Of a stretch of DNA of 64,000 nt, positions 21,292 through 33,044 are shown piece after piece. This DNA is from Ailurus styani (Eukaryota; Chordata; Mammalia; Carnivora; Ailuridae). Below the pieces are notes generated by a model that saw only the letters and a program-made list of their open reading frames with translations, searched no databases and had not been told where the DNA came from. Positions within the stretch are counted from its first letter, which is position 1. The number at the start of each line of letters is the position of its first letter. Made by a program: the position numbers and the translations under genes. The stretch spans positions 7,910,464 through 7,974,463 of the forward strand of contig LNAC01000001.1 in NCBI GenBank assembly GCA_002007465.1. The letters run 5' to 3'.

Positions 21292-22001
21292 GCCTGGTGC
21301 TGGAGGAGGAAGTGGGCATAGAGGCCAGGAGCAGTTGCTTTCAAGCAAAGCCCTGATGTCTCCGGGGCGGAGAGCTTCCGTCCATGCCCGGACGGCGGCT
21401 GCTCATGACGCGGTGAGTCCCCTGGACCCCTGCCTCCCGTCGCTCAGCCTCAGCCTGCAGCAGGCCAGATGCCCAACATCTCCCTGCTGCCCTCCCCCCG
21501 TTCCCAGGCACGGAAGGACACCTGCAATGCCCCCTCCTTGGGCAGAAACGCTGCTGAGGTGAGGCTCATGGAGCACCATCCGTTGTGACCCGTGTGAGAC
21601 AAGAGCCATCTTCGAGATGGGGTCTTCACGCTGAAGGAGAGAGAACGGTTTCGGGAATTCTTTTCCCTCAACTTTCTGGGATAAAAGGCCCATACTTCTG
21701 TTTTTCACCCCGAGATGAAGGGGTTTTGAAATGGTTCAAAAAGAAAAGGATTTCCTGTCACCTCCCAGTGTACTCAGGAGACGCAAAAGTATTTGTCGGT
21801 TGTGTGTTATTTCTTTACCCATGGATGTCACACGAGCCCAGGCTTCATTTGTGGACATCCTTCTGGCCTCCTCAGACTTCTGAGTACACACAGCCACATG
21901 GATCTGGCACAGGGAAGCCACAGCCCCGAGGCCGATGGATGCAGGTGAGAATCTGGCAAGGCTGGACCTTTGGGATGTTTTGGAAGCCGACTGAGAGCAT
22001 C
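21292..22001. other. Unassigned 0.7 kb
   Basis: No gene or repeat was recognised. The 149-codon (21585-22034, +) and 152-codon (21736-22194, -) frames overlap on opposite strands and run into the T-tract and L1, so both look spurious. Confidence 0.45.
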
Positions 22002-22015
22002 TTTTTTTTTTTTTT
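22002..22015 (+). repeat. T homopolymer
   Basis: Run of about 14 T bases just left of the antisense L1. Confidence 0.9.
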
Positions 22016-22039
22016 CCTTCCAGGCAAATTATAATGTTG

Positions 22040-23920
22040 GTGCTTAGATTTAGTTTAATACTGTTTGAATTAATTTTTGACTTGTGTGAGGGAGGGTTTA
22101 AGGGTTTTTTTGCTGTGATTTTTCCGCGTGGATATCCAGGTGTTCCAGCAACATTGACATGTTGAGTTGCCTTGGAGACTTTGTAAAAAATCAATTAGCC
22201 ATATATGCATAAGTAAGTCTATTTCTAAACTCCCTGTTCTCTTCCACTGACCTATATTCCTATCTCTTTGCCAAAATCCATGCTGGCTTCATGATCGAAC
22301 CTTTTCAGTACATCTGAAAATCAGGTAGTGTAAGTCCTCCAATTCTGGTGTTCTTCTTCAAAATTGGTTTGGATATTCTACATCATTTGTATTTTTATAT
22401 AAATTTTGGAATTGTTTTGTTGATGTTTACAAAGAAGCTTGTTAGGCTTTTGGTTGTGATTACATTTAACCCATAGGCCAATTTGGTAGATTAGATATCC
22501 TAGCAATAATGAGTTTTCTTATCCACGAGCATGGTATATCTCTCTATTTGGATCTTTAATTTCTCTCAGTAAAGTTTTGTAGTTTCCAGTATACATGTCC
22601 TGCACATCTTTTGTTAAATTTATCCCTTAATATTGTGAAGGGTATGATGTTTTACATTTCAATTTCCAACTGTTTGTGCCTAGTATTGAAAAATACTATT
22701 AACTTTGCATATTGATTTTATATCCTGTGATCTTGCTAAACTTACTTATTATTACTACTAGTTTTTAAAATATCTTTTTTAGGATTTTTCTATATAGACA
22801 GTTGCATTGCTATCAAATAAGGACAGTTTTACTTTCTTGTTTTGATCTGCCTTTCATTCATTTTCTTGTGCTAACACACTGGCTGTGACCTCCAATACAA
22901 TGTTGAATAAAAGTGGTAAGAGAAGATATTCTTGCCTACTTCCTGATGTTAGGAGAAAAGCATTTGACTTTTACTATTAAGTTTAAAGATAGCTGTAGTT
23001 CTTTCATAAGTAAGATGGAGGAAGTTCCTGTCTACCCATATCTGCTGAGAGTTTTTGTCATGAATTGGTATTAAATTTTGTTGCATGCATTTTTGCATAT
23101 ACCGATTTAATCATTTGTGTGGGGGGGTTCTGTTGATACGGTGAATTACATGATTTTGCATCCCTGTGATAAACCCCATTAAGTCATGGCATGCTATTTT
23201 TATATATTGCTGCATTCAATTTGCTAATATTTTGTTAAGGATGTTAAAGTTTATGTTTATGAGGAATTTTAATTTGTAGTTTTATTTCCTTGTAATGTAT
23301 TTGTCTGGTTTTAGTATCAAGATAATGATGGCCTCATAAAGTTTGTTGGAAAGTGTTCCCTTAACATCTATTTTCTGGATGGGGAAGAGTTTTTGTAGAG
23401 TTGGTGTTATTTTCTCCTTAAATGTTTGGTAGTATTAATCACTGAAGTCATCTAAGCCTGCAGTTTTCTTTGTGGGAAGATTTTTTAACTTCAAATTCAA
23501 TTTTAAAAAGATTTGAGACATTAGGCTATCAATTCTTCCTCGAGTGAGCTTTATTGGTTTGTGTCTTTAAAGAAACTGATCTGTTTCATAGAAGTTGTTG
23601 AATTTAATGCAATTAAGTTGCCCATACTATTCCTTTGTTATCCTGTTAATGTCTATAACATCTAAAATGATGTCTGATTTCACATTCCTCATACTGGCAA
23701 TTCGTGTCTTCTCTTACTTCATTAGATTGGCTAGATGTTTATCGATTTTATTGATCTTTTCAAAGAACCAGCTTTTGGTTTCACCGCTTTTTCTCTATTA
23801 TTTTTGTTTTCTTTTGTTTCCATTTCTGTTGTTGTTTTTACCTTGTTTATTTCCTTTCTTTGACATCAATGTCCTTTGCTTCCTGCTGTATCATATATAT
23901 TGTTCAGTTTTTTGTTTGTT
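22040..23920 (-). mobile_element. L1M ORF2 remnant, antisense, decayed
   Basis: About 1.9 kb of AT-rich DNA that reads as old LINE-1 ORF2 on the minus strand. Recognisable reverse-complement landmarks are 'tagagttggtgttattttct' (23397-23416), 'caatgttgaataaaagtggt' (about 22899-22918, from the reverse-transcriptase domain), 'tgtagtttccagtatacatg' and 'aaaatcaattagccatatat'. The expected [F/Y]ADD catalytic motif lies near 22790-22830, where the sequence is disrupted. No long minus-strand frame remains, so it is inactive. Both ends are approximate. Confidence 0.85.
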
Positions 23921-25432
23921 TAAGATGAGAGAGAAATGCTGGTGCTGTCACTTTATCATGACTAGAGGATTGTCTCTTATCATTTTTTGAGCAGGGTAGC
24001 CAAGATCCAGAGCAGGGAAGAGTCTTGTGCAAATTCATCAGTGTATCAGTACCAAATGCCAGTCTGAGGTCCACACCACTGAGCCCAGGGTCCTACCTAT
24101 TATGCCAACCCTACTGCCAGCTGAATACTTTCCAAAATTCTCTCAGTCCATCCCCTGAATGTCTGGATAAAATCATGTTGTAAATTTTGGGAAACCACAA
24201 GCCCTTAACATTCTGTTCCTAAGTTATAACAGAGCCAAATTATTTACATTTTACACTGGGCAATTGTAGCATTGATTAACCGTCATACTAAAAGTATTAT
24301 CTCTGTCATAGCAGCCTTCCACACGGCCCCAAACAAGTAACAATCTGAATTTCCCCAACAATCATCTTTATCCAGTTGTTCTTCCACACTCACAGGGACT
24401 TGGTTTGTTCTGGTTTTAGCTCTTTGTATTCCAGAAAATAAATAAATGCTGATGAGATAAAATATTGGTACGTCTCCAAAGCATGCAAAAGGATGGAATC
24501 TTTTTTAATGTTGGAAACTCAAGCTAGGAAATCTAGGTAGCTAAAATTGGCTGCAGGACACAGAAGGTGCTGTTGAAGTTCAAGGTCAAGCAAGAGGTCT
24601 GTCTTAGAATGTCTAAATGCTGGGTACTAGGAGATTCATCTAATTCTTCCATCTCAGATTGTTCAAGATGCACGCATTCTATGCATTTTTTTACAGTTTG
24701 AGCTGTATTCTTCCAAAATTGGAAAAAATGAGACATGGGTCTGGATGCCGAATTTGCATGTTGGAATGCAGATGCCTCAGTACGCCACTGAAGGTAGGGC
24801 GGTTTGGCAGAGGTAAGAGGCAGCCTCAAAGGTCTTCCTTGCTCTGAGGCCCTTGTCTCTGCCTGCTCCCTAACTACATGGGTCTCCAACAGCAGATGGA
24901 GCCAAGTGGACAATGGGCCTCAGAGGCAGCCCAAGGGATGCACTCACCCGCTGATGTCCCAGAACCATCGTTAATACACAGGGAGCCTTTGCGGGAATTA
25001 GAAACAGGTGCCCCCTGCAGGCAGATGAATTGCAGAAATCTCAGCTTCTTCTGAACTGAAAGCCCCTGGGCCAGGGTACACAGCTCCACAGCTGACTTCT
25101 GGCTGGAGTCCAGTCTCACCTGGACCCCACTGGCAGGACACCTGTGGTCAGGGTAGAGCTTAGAGGGCTGCTTGGCTGGTCCCACCTGTCCATCGCCCCT
25201 AGCTTTTGTGCTCTACTCAGCCCTGCCCACCAGAAATCAGAGTGGGGGGGCGGTCCCTGGGAGGGACCCTTGTTGTCTCATCCATTCCTCCCTACTGAGA
25301 TGAGTCTAGTCCGCTTTTCTCCCTCTTTCTTGCCCTCCCCGTGCCCCATGTCTGCCCAGAACTTGATGTTCCATTCATTTCTGTCTAGTCATTCAACAGA
25401 GGCATTTCACATGGGAGGAAATGCAACGGTCA
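23921..25432. other. Unassigned 1.5 kb
   Basis: Mixed to AT-rich DNA with no recognised gene or repeat family. The 126-codon (24533-24913, -) and 103-codon (24874-25185, -) frames show no domain. Confidence 0.45.
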
Positions 25433-26080
25433 AAGGTAATAAATGAAATGCATATTAAGACAACAATGAGAGGTTATTTTCACCCATCATATAATCGATA
25501 ATTTAAACGAAGGAGAATATCAAGCATTAGCATGGATGTGGGGAAAGAGGCATGTTTGCACGTTGTCATGGAAGTGAAATGGATGCTGGGTTGCAGAGGG
25601 TGATTTGATCATATATATCTATCAAAACTCTTGATACTGTGTATCCATCTAAACTCCAGAACTAACATTTCCACTTTTAGAAATCCACTTCTAATGCTTC
25701 ACCTGCGTTCAGAGATACATGTAACAAAGACACTCATTATTTCATTGTTTACAGTAGTGAGAAATTGGAAACAACCCAAATGTTCTTTAACAGGGGGTTG
25801 GTTACATAAAATATGTCACGTCTGTCCCCTGGAATATCGTGTGGTCGTTAACAAATGGGGTGGGCTCTGTGCACAGCATGGAGAGCCTCCACGTAGGAGT
25901 AAGTGAGGGGAACAAGCTATAATAGGGCCTAGAATAGAATTCTATTTGTACAAGAAAAAGGTAGAGTGTTTATGCACGTATGTGTGTGTAAATGCACGCA
26001 CAGCTGAAGGATGTGCACACAGCCCGCGGGACAGGAGCAGGAATGAAGGGGGAGTGAAAAAGAACATAGTAAAGTAGCCA
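25433..26080 (+). mobile_element. L1ME-type 3' end
   Basis: 'gagaaattggaaacaaccca' then 'aatgttctttaacagggggt', 'tggttacataaaatatgtca', 'tggaatatcgtgtggtcgtt', 'gcacagcatggagagcctcc' and 'aattctatttgtacaagaaa' follow the order of old L1 3' regions. No frame remains intact. Confidence 0.75.
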
Positions 26081-26547
26081 ATGCCAAAGTAGGCACACAA
26101 AACAACTGAGACCATTGGCTTGCAATCTGACAAAAACGAAAAAATATCCAGAGTCACACCTCAAATACACCTTTCAACAATGTCAAAAAAGAATGAAAGG
26201 CAAAAACTGAATCCTAGAAAAGTTTCCAAAATTAAATATTTATAACTTCCTTCAAGGAGTGAGTTCTTCCTAAACCTCAAGGCTCCGGAAGAAATCACAA
26301 AGGTAAAGGCTGACAACTCTCACTACTGAACAATTGGAAACTTCTGTACAAAATGCCCTGAGCAAATTCAAGAGAAGCCCACAAGCTGGACCAAAGGGAT
26401 CGAGGCCTCGCTGACTTTGTGGGAAAGAATAGTTCCTCAAATCAAGGCGCAAAAAGCCCAACGGATGAATAGATAAATCAGGACATATCCGTATTAGAAA
26501 AGAAGTCCATGCACTTCATTTGAATGGGAAGATCTACTGGAGCATTT
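26081..26547. other. Unassigned AT-rich 0.47 kb
   Basis: Lies between an L1 3' end and a Can-SINE. It may be more L1-derived sequence, but no landmark was firm. Confidence 0.4.
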
Positions 26548-26561
26548 AAAATATCTCATTT

Positions 26562-26766
26562 GTGGGCGCCTGGGTGGCTCAGTGGGTTAAAGCCTCTGCT
26601 TTCGGCTCAGGTCATGATCTCAGGGTCCTGGGATCGAGGCCCACATCAGGCTCCCTGCTCAGCGGGGAGCCTGCTTCCTCCTCTCTCTCTGCCTGCCTCT
26701 CTGCCTACTTGTGATCTCTCTCCCTCTGTGAAATAAATAAAATCTCTTTAAAAAAATAAATAAAAT
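26562..26766 (+). mobile_element. Can-SINE, mustelid-type, perfect 14-bp TSD
   Basis: 'gggcgcctgggtggctcagt', 'gttaaagcctctgctttcgg', 'tctgcctacttgtgatctct', A-rich tail. The direct repeat 'aaaatatctcattt' is at 26548-26561 and 26767-26780, identical. A well-preserved, probably young insertion. Confidence 0.97.
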
Positions 26767-26780
26767 AAAATATCTCATTT

Positions 26781-27164
26781 CCCCCAAATCCTGCTGACCT
26801 ACTCTGGCCAGTTCAAGCCGTGGCAGAAATTGAGAAGCCATCCCCAGCCTCCCTGGTTCTCTTTGCTCCCAAGATGCCCTCTGGTCTGCTCCGTACCTGG
26901 CAGGTGTTAAATGCTGGCTGGGGGCGGGATGAGACCCGGGATGATGGCACAGGGCGCTGTTCAGAGTGTCCCCCGCTCACCCAAGGCACAGGGACTCAGG
27001 CGTGCAGGAGACAGAGGGGTGAGGATACAGGGCCGGGGAAGAAGTCTCCCAAGGGTGCGGCCTCGGGCAGACACCCAGCCTCTCTGGCACTTCCCTTTCC
27101 TCATCCTCTCTGTCCTGCCTCCTCATATGATCTGACGAATTAATAATACTTGATGGAGCCTTTG
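26781..27164. other. Unassigned 0.38 kb
   Basis: GC-rich, with no gene or repeat recognised. Confidence 0.45.
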
Positions 27165-27260
27165 CAAAAGACAGGTTCTGTTCCTCGATATTTGTCCAGG
27201 GCCTGGCACTCCATAATGGCCCACAGTAGGTCTTTCATAAATATCCGCTCTTATCAGATG
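27165..27260 (+). mobile_element. L2 3' terminus
   Basis: 'tgtccagggcctggcactcc' then 'cacagtaggtctttcataaa' matches the conserved L2 3' end. Confidence 0.65.
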
Positions 27261-28139
27261 CAGAACGCCCTGCAGGGGTTTGCACCTACGAATCAGAGTC
27301 TCCCTTGGATTTTCTGGCTAAGTAATGTGGTAGGATCTGCGGTCCCGCCCCAGCAGAGTGAAAACGTGCAGAATCTTAGTAGTTCTTTCCAAAGCCTGGG
27401 CAGGACAGCCTCTCCATCCAGGCCAGGGGGCTTGGGTCTCCCAGGGCACCTCTGCCACTTCCTGCGTAGGCATAGCCCTGACTTTTCCGGCTGCATCTGG
27501 TCCTGGAGGAATCCTGGGAGGCTTCCCAGAGGAGGGGACCTTGGAGCTGAACTCTGGAGGATAAGCTGGCATTCCCCCAGAGTAATGAAGGGAAGAGTCC
27601 GCAGGGACCAAAGAGGACGGGTGTGTGGAGAGCAGGCCCGTCTGTGGTTGGGTTACAAGGGTGGGGTAGGGAGACCAAGATGCAGCCATGGGCAAAGGAG
27701 GAGCCACCAAAGGGATTTGACGGTGGAGACCGGTTGGCTGGGCCCGGGGCTGAAGACAGGGGATGGGCCAGGAGGCAGCTGCAGAGGTTTCAATCAGAAA
27801 GCCGGTGGCGGATGAGACAGAGGACTAATGCTAGTGTATAGGAAAGGGTATGGGTAGAGGTGTGTGTGCGCATGCGTGTGTGTGCGCGCGTGCGTGTGTA
27901 AACGCGTGGCAGCAGTGGTGGGCGGGGGCTGCCACTCAAAAGGGAACACAGTGGCAGTTCACTTATTCACCCCTATTCCTGGTCTATTCTGGGCTTGAGC
28001 CAGGCGGAGGGAACCCAGAGGACTCAGACATGGTTGTTTAGCTCAAAGGAGCAAGGGAGTCAGAGGGGGGCTTCTTGGAGGAGGTGTCTCTTCCAAGCAG
28101 GTGGCAGGTAAAGTAAAACAGAAGGTGGTCCACAGGAAT
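27261..28139. other. Mostly unassigned GC-rich DNA
   Basis: A possible reverse L2 scrap lies at about 27510-27600 ('ggaggcttcccagaggaggg', 'ccttggagctgaactctgg'). The 221-codon frame at 27150-27815 (+) starts inside the L2 piece and shows no domain, so I treat it as non-coding. Confidence 0.4.
27859..27907 (+). repeat. (GT)n/(GC)n microsatellite
   Basis: Alternating purine-pyrimidine tract ('gtgtgtgtgcgcatgcgtgt' and on) of about 50 bp, a potential Z-DNA former. Confidence 0.85.
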
Positions 28140-28570
28140 CACACTTGGTAAGGCGCCCTCTTCCCTGTGACTCCCTGGTCCTCTCGGTGGGACCTGTGCT
28201 GCTGGGGCCGGGGTCTCCGGAGGGAGGCCCTGAGGGACATGAGGGGCGGCCTCTGAGGGGGAGGACACGCCCCTGGAGGGGGACCGAGCACACGGCCGCC
28301 TGGAGCGCCCCCTGGAGGCGCCAGAGCCTCCCGCCCGGTGCAACTTGAGCCCCACGCCCCTCTCCACCTGGGGGGGTGTCTGTCTGCTGCGGTTTCTCCA
28401 GGTAGGAGGGCTGCAGGGCCCCGTCCGGCCCCGGAGCTGGGGTGGTGCTGAGCCGGCCTCTGCTGGCCGACGGGCTGGCTGCAGCGGGGAGCGGCCACGC
28501 TGTAAAGCAGGGCAGAGGCATCCGACTCCGGCCAGTCCCACGGGGGATCGGGGGGCGGGGGGGGGGCAGA
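28140..28570. promoter_or_regulatory. GC-rich, moderately CpG-rich patch
   Basis: High-GC sequence with clustered CpG and a G-rich end (about 28545-28567, long G runs capable of forming a quadruplex). It carries open frames on both strands (up to 255 codons, minus), as expected of GC-rich DNA. No exon signal was recognised. It could be a small CpG island. Confidence 0.3.
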
Positions 28571-29292
28571 GATCAATTCCCTGTGGCGGGTGAGGTTGGC
28601 AATAATACTTTGGAACCTGGGTCCACCCCGCTCAGCCCCCTCTCCCCAATAACGCCAGCCCTCTCTGCAGGAGGCGGACACAGCCTTTGTGCGCCAGAGA
28701 GACTTCTGCCAGTTTGCTGAAAATGAGCAGCAGATAAAAATACAGTTCTGGTCCCTTGAGCCACACCTCCTGGCTGTTGTGCAAATAGCCTGCTCTGGGA
28801 AAAGCCAACTTGGAGATTCATCGCTCAAGTCAAAATTCAACGGGGTCGAGTCGAGGCGCGGTCTGCCCTCTGGCGGTCGGTCCCTGCAAGGACACCAACT
28901 TCCCACCTGAACACGAGGCCCGCGTTTGAGAAAGAAGCAAGCGCATGTTCCTTCTCACTTTCTGGACTTCTTGATTTAACGTCTAAAAACAGATATATTT
29001 CATCCCTCCTCCTGATTCAGGCTGTGCCTTCTATAACACTTTACTGACGTCCTCCGGCAAAATAAGAAAGTTTTCTCCTATAGACAAACTCTCCAGGCAG
29101 AAAAGTGGTTTTGTCATTCAACCGGAAAGCCAAGGAAGGCTTAGAAAAACAGAGAGGGTCCAAGAGGCTGTGTGTGTTTGTCATTTGGTCCGTTTTCCTG
29201 GGGAGCAGGAGTCGTTGGGGCCACTTCGGGAGAACGTCCAGCATTCTTCACCCGGCACCCTGTCCAGGCACAGGGTGAAGAGAACCACACTG
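28571..29292. other. Unassigned 0.7 kb
   Basis: No repeat or gene was recognised. The stretch 28700-28850 is moderate-GC and has no repeat signature. Confidence 0.45.
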
Positions 29293-29485
29293 CCTGGTTT
29301 AAGTCCACGTCCCGCCTCTTAGTAGCTGTGTGAACCTGGGCAGGTTATTTAAGCTCCGCCTGCCTCGTTTTCTCGTCTGTAAAACGAGAATGAGACTAGA
29401 ATCTGTCTTCTAGAATTGTGACCATTAGATGAGTGCGTATGCGTAAGGCACTCGGAATAATGCCGGGTCCGTGGCAGAAGCTGTA
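29293..29485 (+). mobile_element. MIR, nearly complete
   Basis: 'ctgtgtgaacctgggcaggt', 'cctcgttttctcgtctgtaa', 'aattgtgaccattagatgag' and 'aaggcactcggaataatgcc' follow the whole MIR order. Confidence 0.85.
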
Positions 29486-29934
29486 TGATGTTCGAGAATG
29501 TTGATGTCACTAGTTCAGGTACCAGGTCTCTGCCAGTCCAGCCACCTACAATACGGACAAGAAGGGTGGCAAATAGGGGTCACTCCTAGCTACCTGTTTC
29601 CCAAACCCTTCCCACTGGGGGCTAGTCCCTTCCTGCGCTGTGGAAATCGGAGGGAGCAGATTTCCGTGTGCAGAGGGACCGTCGCCATGTGACCCCACCA
29701 GGGAAGGGACACACAGACGCAGGGACAGTTGGCAGCAGGGGCAGAGCCAGAGGCATCCGCAGGGCTGGTGGGGGGCAGCTCAAACGCGGCCCTGGGGGTG
29801 ACCCAGCTCGGTCCTGGGCGGCCAGCCACCTTCGTTTCTTGCTGTGTCCAGCTCTCTGCCTTCTCCTAATCATGTAAGTCACCCAGCAGCTTCACTCAGA
29901 CTTAGTTCTGTCATTTCTGCCTAAGAGTCTTGAG
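29486..29934. other. Unassigned 0.45 kb
   Basis: No gene or repeat was recognised. Confidence 0.45.
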
Positions 29935-30015
29935 CGGTACCGGGACGCTGGAGCTCAGAGAGGGCAAGGGGCTTGCTCAAGTCACACAGCAAATGCGTGG
30001 CAGACAGTGCTGCCC
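29935..30015 (-). mobile_element. MIR fragment
   Basis: 'ggagctcagagagggcaagg', 'ggcttgctcaagtcacacag' and 'caaatgcgtggcag' match reverse MIR. Confidence 0.7.
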
Positions 30016-30439
30016 TCCGCCTGCTTGGGCTAGCGGCCCCGGGCCTCCCCGCAGGGCGACAGTGAGCTGCCGCGCCCTTCCCGGTTGTCGCGCACCCCAG
30101 CCCAAGGACACAGGGGGCTTGTTGGGACCCACCGCGTGCCTGAAGGAGGAGTGTCGCATTCTCAGCTGCTGTGCGACACAGGAGAAGCGCAAACGGATAC
30201 ACGGTGACGTACCTAGTCCCTCCAAGGGCTGCAAACGTTCCCCTCAGCTCCGTATCCCTTCCGCCAAGTACAGTGTGGGCTGTTTGCGGCTCAAGGGCTC
30301 CCCCCAGTGGCTGTCTTGCCGGCAGCCCGAAGCCCTGGAGGCCTTGACCGCTGACTTCTGGACGGGAAGCTGGGACCCTAATAAGGGAAGGGGGTGGGGG
30401 CGGGACTGCGTGTATCTTCACCTCTGACTTCTGTGTAAC
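30016..30439. other. Unassigned GC-rich 0.42 kb
   Basis: The 165-codon (29930-30427, +) and 270-codon (29921-30733, -) frames overlap here on opposite strands and start in or beside a MIR. Neither has a recognisable domain. Confidence 0.45.
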
Positions 30440-30720
30440 GTCAGCCTGGGACAGACACAAGCCGCGTTTCCAGCGGTGACACCGGAACGGATCCCTGGAC
30501 TGGATCCTCCCTGACAGGCCCCTGGAGGGCCCGCCCCCCGCGCCGCCCCGGCGGCCTGTCCCTCCCGCGCTCTCCGGACCCGGAACCGAGGCCTCCGAGT
30601 CCCGAGGGCGGGGACAGAGACGAGGCTCCGCTCCTCGGTGCGGGCGCCGCAGGCAGGCCGGACTGCTGCAGGGTAAGGGGCGCGTGCGAGGAGGCACGGG
30701 TGCGCCCACACACGAACACG
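30440..30720 (+). promoter_or_regulatory. Candidate CpG island with a splice-donor-like site
   Basis: Dense CpG and GC by eye ('cgccccccgcgccgccccgg', 'cgggcgccgcaggcaggcc'). A donor-like sequence 'ctgctgcagggtaagg' lies at its right side (GT at about 30673). This could be the first exon and promoter of an unrecognised transcript, but no TATA box, initiator or coding sequence supports it. The minisatellite begins just downstream. Confidence 0.35.
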
Positions 30721-30956
30721 TACTTGTGAGCACGCACGCGTGCTTTCACGCACACTCACATGTGCACATGTGCACACCCGCGCTCTCATACACACCCTCT
30801 CCCACAAATGCTCACACATGCTCTCACACACACGTTCACACACATGCTCTCACACGCACATGTTTTCACACACATGCTCACACACGCTCTCTCACACACT
30901 CTCACACAGATGCTCACACGCATGCTCTCACACATGCTTTCACACACACATGCTCT
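30706..30956 (+). repeat. CA-rich minisatellite, 'ACACATGCTCTC' type
   Basis: About 250 bp built from variants of 'cacacatgctctcaca', with 'acgttcacaca' and 'atgttttcacaca' units interspersed. The unit length varies (about 12-24 bp). The His/Thr/Ser/Cys-rich frames on both strands are artefacts. Confidence 0.92.
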
Positions 30957-31204
30957 GCCTTCTTGATGTACACGATTCACTGAAGGCCCCTGAGCCTCAG
31001 TTTCCCCCTCTGTATAAAGGGTCTCCGGGTGGTACCCAGCCGGCAGGGTGCTGTGCTCAAGGCGTGGTGCTGAGGAAGATCGGCAGATGGGTGGGCGCTC
31101 TGTCCTCTGCAGTGAGACCAAGGAGGGGGAAGAAGGGGCTGAGGGACCAGGTCAGGGAGCACGGTGCAGGGCCTGCTCTCACACTTGACTCCGCAAACAC
31201 GCAA

Positions 31205-31385
31205 ACCTCTAAATGCTTGTGCGGAGCCAGGTCCTGAGGGCACTGCGGTGAATGAGATGCCATCCTCCATCTCAAGGTTACAGTCGTGCAGGAAGGACAG
31301 ATACTCAGACAATTACAGGTCAGTACGTATCCTGGCAGGAGAAGAAGTTCAAGGTGTTATGGGGGCAGAGAGGAGGGACACCAAA
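31205..31385 (-). mobile_element. Probable L2 fragment
   Basis: 'ctgcggtgaatgagatgcca' and 'catctcaaggttacagtcgt' then 'cagacaattacaggtcagta' follow the reverse L2 order loosely. Confidence 0.45.
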
Positions 31386-31422
31386 GCTAGGGAGGCGAGG
31401 GGGGCAAGGGAAGGAGGAGAAG

Positions 31423-31458
31423 AAAAATGAGAAAAATGAGAAAAATGAGAAAAATGAG
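31423..31458 (+). repeat. 9-bp tandem repeat, four copies
   Basis: 'aaaaatgag' repeated four times without change. Confidence 0.95.
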
Positions 31459-31533
31459 CCCAAGAGCGGAGGGTTAGGAAGTGTCACAGGGAGAGAGAAA
31501 GAGTGGGACAGAGATCAGATGTAGAAATCAAAT

Positions 31534-31554
31534 CTATCTATCTATCATCTATCT

Positions 31555-31599
<45 letters not shown>
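31534..31599 (+). repeat. (TCTA)n then (GT)n microsatellite
   Basis: 'atctatctatctatcatct' followed by about 22 GT units up to 31599. Likely length-polymorphic. Confidence 0.95.
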
Positions 31600-31601
<2 letters not shown>

Positions 31602-32544
31602 GGCTGACAGGCTGCACACCCTAGTTAGAGAGACCAGAGAGGACCAACGACATCAGATCTTTATGAGAAACTTCAGGAATTGTGAGCTCGTTGGAGGATG
31701 AAGTTCAAGGAGAATGGAACAGCCCAGGTGGAGCTCGGGAGGGCCAGGAAGGTAGAGTTGCAGGTGACAGGGACACTAGGAAATGACAGAGGCCATGGCT
31801 GGGGGCAGCCGTGGGGAGAAGAGCACATGGATGGACGTGAGAGGCTCACAGGGCAGGGGACCCCCGGGCCGGGAAGCCTCGGGTGAGGGACCTAGAAGGG
31901 TTTCTGCCTCGCGTGGTTTGGCTTCTGGAGGTGGCATCCAAGAGTGGGAACACGGGAAGGGAGCCAGATTTCCGGGGCCCCAGGGAGGGCTGGAGAGGCA
32001 AGTCCGTTTGGACATGAGACTCAGATGTCTGCGAACAGCTCAGGGTGGGCAGATGCCCGCATCGAGAGCTGAGAGAAGAGGAGGAAGAGAAAGGGTACTA
32101 GCTGAGGACCCAGGCCAAGGAGGGATTGCGTGTTAGGTGAGCGGCGTGAGCAGGGCCTGCACTGGTCTTCAGTGTCTTCAATGGCGAAAAGGAAAGGGGG
32201 CTCAAGGCAAAGTTGAGAGGGCTTCTGTCAAAAGGCCAAGTTCCAGAGGATCTGGGGGGGGCATCCAGAGCCCCTGTGAAGGAGACCCCTCCCCTCCTTC
32301 CCACTGATACTGGAGGGAGAGGAGGAAAGACAGCCAGAAAAAGTATCCGTATCGTGACTTCTATCCGCAATGGCCATTGCGCTGGTGACAGTCAGTAAGG
32401 TCCTGGAGAAGCTATACAGACATCGGTCACTTTGGTGACCAGTGTCCCAAACCCTACCAGGTCGGGGCTGGTTGCTTTCTGCACTGTGGAAATAGAAGGG
32501 GGCAGCCACTTCCACCCCTGCCCTTGGGCAGCTGCACCGCGGCT
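31600..32544. other. Unassigned 0.95 kb, purine-rich left half
   Basis: No gene or repeat family was recognised. Confidence 0.45.
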
Positions 32545-32690
32545 GAGTGACCTTGGGTCTCAGGCAAGCTGCTCAGCCTCTCTGAGCCGCTGCAAAGTAG
32601 GTAATGACAGAACCTACCCTTTATTACAAACGCAGTGAGGCGCAAGTACAACTAGACACGGAGAGTACCCTGCCCGGCATCGGTTCTCCG
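32545..32690 (+). mobile_element. MIR
   Basis: 'gtgaccttgggtctcaggca', 'gctgctcagcctctctgagc' and 'aggtaatgacagaacctacc' follow MIR. Confidence 0.75.
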
Positions 32691-33044
32691 CAGAGGCTGG
32701 CCATGACTGCTGTGACATCCACGGACCTTCTCAATGTCCAGATTTGCTTGTGTGGGGCCTGTACTGGGCAGGTGTCCCTCTAACACATCCAGAAAGATGG
32801 GGACTGAGAAACACTACCCTGCGACAAGTGCTCTGGGGCCTCTAGACAGACACTCGCTGCCAATGGGTATTTTGATGCAGGCTTGCATTGGGGGAAGCAG
32901 CTGGACCCACCAGAGGTAAGGAAGTTGCTTTGTCTTTCAAACAATAATCTGTATTTTCCTGTAAAAATGGTAGGTAGTCATTATGAAATTTTTGAAATCT
33001 GAAAGAAGAGAAAAACACTCATTTTAAGAAATAACCATCACTAG
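32691..33044. other. Unassigned 0.35 kb
   Basis: No gene or repeat was recognised. Confidence 0.45.

Noticed and set aside
21017..21348. Phe/Ile/Leu/Tyr-rich membrane-like proteins
   Set aside because: Translations of the (AAAAT)n SINE tail.
28139..28906. 255-codon minus-strand frame in a CpG-rich patch
   Set aside because: Overlaps equally open frames on the other strand; no domain or splice context.
29921..30733. 270-codon minus-strand frame
   Set aside because: Overlaps a MIR and a plus-strand frame of 165 codons. No domain; CpG-rich DNA explains the lack of stops.
30706..30956. CRISPR-like array
   Set aside because: Units are variable in length without unique spacers; the genome is vertebrate. 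It is a minisatellite.
30684..31237. His/Thr/Ser/Cys-rich proteins
   Set aside because: Translations of the CA-type minisatellite.
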